DNA from: Tricholoma matsutake
Lineage: Eukaryota > Basidiomycota > Agaricomycetes > Agaricales > Tricholomataceae
Reading direction: 5' to 3'
DNA length: 64,000 bases
Assembly: GCA_026075535.2 (NCBI GenBank)
Contig: AP026540.1
Location: 13,702,001-13,766,000, forward strand
The notes beneath the pieces were generated by a model, which saw only the letters and a list, made by a program, of their open reading frames with translations, had not been told where the DNA came from and ran no database searches. The translations under genes were made by a program, and so were the position numbers. Below are positions 61,558-64,000 of this stretch, one piece after another. Position 1 is the first letter of the stretch. The number at the start of each line of letters is the position of its first letter.

Positions 61558-61703
61558 GAGGTTTGTAAGTCACCCGACAACGTTCGTCAAGGTTCGTAAG
61601 TCACTTGACAACGTTCGTCAAGGTTCGTAAGTCACCTGACAACATTCGTCAAGGTTCGTAAGTCACCTGACAAAGTTCGTCGAGGTTCGTAAATCACCCG
61701 ACA
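61558..61703 (-). repeat. 31-bp minisatellite, palindrome 2 right
   Basis: Mirror of 47,524-47,665. Confidence 0.9.
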
Positions 61704-62149
61704 ATGTTCCCGCAACTTCAATCTGCGGTATTACTTTACAATGAATTAGTCTTGGTCTTGAAGTGAGAACATAAGTTGTGAATTGACGTGGGTCCACTGA
61801 GATCTGAGGCCTTTGCCTGTGAGAAAAATTAAAGACTTTGGTATGTCGATGCATATGTGACACGTAGAACTTACCTATTTTATGTACATCCAGACTTCAG
61901 CCCACAAGTCATGTTGACCAATATCGCGAAATTCCTGGATATTGAGGCCCATGTAGACAATGAGCACGAAGCTGAATTCTAGGCATCCGACGAAGACGAG
62001 TATGGTATGTTCTTCTGTATTGCGATAGCGGTCACAGGAGGCAATCATTGACATACACTGTTAGACTTCGTTGTTGATGACGACCCTGGCAATGAGTCAT
62101 CCGTGCGTCCGTACCGTTGGCACTGGGTCCTAGAAACAGCCTAGTCGCT

Positions 62150-63198
62150 TTTCACGTGAACACATGATATGGTAAGTCAGTGCGAGCGCAGGCGACAACA
62201 ATATTGTGCCAGATACCCTTACAATTTCCATTTCCTACCTCTGGCCAGTCCATTAGACAACATAGACATGACATGGACGTCTGGGACGTCCGTGTACACT
62301 GGGTGAACACATAATATGGTAAGTCAGTGCGACCGCAGGCGACAACAATATTGTGCCAGATACCCTTGCAATTTCCATTTCCTACCTCTGGCCAGTCCAT
62401 TAGACAACATTGGCATGACCATGGACGTCTGGGACGTCCGTGTACACTGGGTGAACACATGATATGGTAAGTCAGTGCGACCGCAGGCGACAACATTGTG
62501 CCAGATACCCTTACAATTTCCATTTCCTACCTCTGGCCAGTCCATTAGACAACATTGGCATGACCATGGACGTCTGGGACGTCCGTGTACACTGGGTGAA
62601 CACATGATATGGTAAGTCAGTGCGACCGCAGGCAACGACAATACTGTGCCAGATACCCTTACAATTTGCTTTTCCTACCTCTGGCCGCTTTAGACAACAT
62701 TGGCATGACCATGGACGTCTGGGACGTCCATGTACACTGGGGAACACATGATATGGTAAGTTACGTTAGTGCGACCACAGGCGACAACAATATTGTGCCA
62801 GATACCCTTACAATTTCCTTTTCCTACCTCTGCCAGTCCATTAGACAACATAGGCATGACCATGGACGTCTGGGACGTCCGTGTACACTGGGTGAACACA
62901 TGATATGGTAAGTCAGTGCGAGCGCAGGCGACAACAATATTGTGCCAGATACCCTTACAATTTCCATTTCCTACCTCTGGCCAGTCTTTTAGACACCATT
63001 GGCATGACCATGGACGTCTGGGACGTCCGTGTACACTGGGTGAACCCATGATATGGTAAGTCAGTGCGACCGCAGGCGACAACAATATTGTGCCAGATAC
63101 CCTTACAATTTCCATGTCCTACCTCTGGCCAGTCTTTTAGACAACATTGGCATGACCATGGACGTCTGGGATGTCCATGTACACTGGGTGAACAGATG
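62150..63198 (-). repeat. Outer ~148-bp repeat array, right arm, 7 units
   Basis: Reverse-oriented units, one fewer than the left array. It ends at GTACACTGGGTGAACA, 63 bases before the gene D stop. Confidence 0.95.
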
Positions 63199-63260
63199 AT
63201 AGCATTTATTCATAGAAGTACAGGTAGCAATTCAAAAAAATAAACGACGAAATTAAATTA

Positions 63261-64000
63261 TTAAATACTCCGACTGCACCTGGGGCATGAGTACACTTTC
63301 CATGTCTTCTCAATGACAAAGTCCCGCAAAAAATTTTCGCCCAACAGCGCCAACCAATTCTCTGGCAAGGCGCCTCCGTCTCTCCACTCCTGGATCAGCC
63401 CCTGTTGAGAGCCGCTGCCCGTAGTGGCCCAGTTGTTGTTGAAGTCATACTCGTCCATATGGCCTCGGACCGTAGGCCTGCGCATTACTTCATTTAGTAT
63501 CTCCGGAAATCCATCTCGAAGGGTCTCGATATCGAGGGTTCCTTGGTTCCTGGGGACCTCGAAATCAGGGCTGTCCTCATCCTCACCGATACTCTCAATG
63601 TCCATCCAAACTCCGCATGGGTTGCAGTACCGCTGGCGATCCTCGTGGGGGACATAGAACTCTTCACAAACCGGGCATGGTGTTTTCGTATGTCGAATGA
63701 ACCAGATCTGGCTGTTCATTCGCGGTGGATTTGGTAAGGCATCATCAAATTCCCGAAAATATGCTCCAAGCTTATCGATAATTTTCTCCGATGAAAGCCA
63801 ATCCACATCATCCTCCAGCAAAACCAGTTCGGTCGGAGACAAATTTTTGTCACTGCTGTGGGTTCCAGTTGAGTTGATTAGAGAGTTCACAATAATGAGC
63901 CACTCACTTTCGGGTATCAGTATGGTCTGTGTAGAACTGCAGCAAAAACCAGGCGGGAGCGCCCGGTTTCACGCGAATCTCCCTTACATGCGCGATCCGA
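63261..64000 (-). CDS. Gene D: zinc-ribbon-like protein, cut by window edge
   Basis: The last exon is 63,261-63,855 and is preceded by a 52-base GT-AG intron (63,856-63,907). The upstream exon runs off the window and reads RIAHVREIRVKPGAPAWFLL. The phase matches across the intron. The product has CPVCEEFY ... HEDRQRYCNPCG, a Cys4 zinc-ribbon-like site, an acidic linker, and at the C-terminus VYSCPRCSRSI, a second CxxC. The enzyme or binding role is unknown; I do not recognise the family with confidence. Its last ~124 coding bases are duplicated in inverse orientation at 45,675-45,798, so this side is probably the original flank of palindrome 2. Confidence 0.65.

Larger units (their letters stand above)
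45675..63384. repeat. Giant palindrome 2 (arms ~7.6 kb, spacer ~2.5 kb)
   Basis: Left arm 45,675 to about 53,345; right arm about 55,880-63,384. Pairs add to 109,223 for the inner parts (for example 51,417 and 57,806) and 109,059 at the outer ends, because the outer repeat array has eight units on the left and seven on the right. Its content from array to array matches 14,236-30,389 of palindrome 1. Confidence 0.95.

Overview
The window looks like nuclear DNA of a basidiomycete fungus, probably an agaricomycete. The genes have many short introns of about 45-60 bases. The repeats are typical fungal ones (a copia element primed from initiator tRNA-Met, hAT fragments), and a Nop8-like RRM protein and an NAD-dependent aldehyde dehydrogenase gene resemble fungal families. 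I see no bacterial operon structure, rRNA, tRNA or CRISPR.

The layout is dominated by two giant inverted repeats. Palindrome 1 has a left arm at about 1-21,125 and a right arm at about 23,707-44,623, with a 2.6 kb spacer. Paired coordinates add to about 44,624 (44,832 for the innermost part). Palindrome 2 has arms at about 45,675-53,345 and 55,880-63,384 with a 2.5 kb spacer. Paired coordinates add to 109,223, or 109,059 at the outermost ends.

The two palindromes share a core of about 16-17 kb. Its order is: array of ~148 bp repeats; zinc-finger/ATP-grasp-like gene A; a low-complexity gene E on the opposite strand; a triple 17-bp hairpin in a divergent promoter; gene C; repeats; a lone ATP-grasp-like gene B in the spacer; then repeats, C, E, A and the array again in reverse. 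Outside that core, palindrome 1 carries 14 kb of mirrored flank on each side: ALDH, the Nop8-like gene, copia and hAT remnants, a small secreted protein, a 915-bp non-autonomous hAT element with an 8-bp target duplication, and satellites. Palindrome 2 mirrors only the 3' end of a zinc-ribbon gene D whose intact copy lies at the right edge.

Arms of one palindrome resemble each other more than they resemble the other palindrome. The differences I could read between the arms of palindrome 1 are mostly C-to-T changes at CpG. Either these are true palindromes kept similar by conversion, with methylation-driven decay, or the assembly has joined related haplotypes head to head; sequence alone cannot decide. 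Gene B in palindrome 2 gives a clean 600-codon model only if two introns use GC instead of GT donors; its twin in palindrome 1 has a one-base frameshift.
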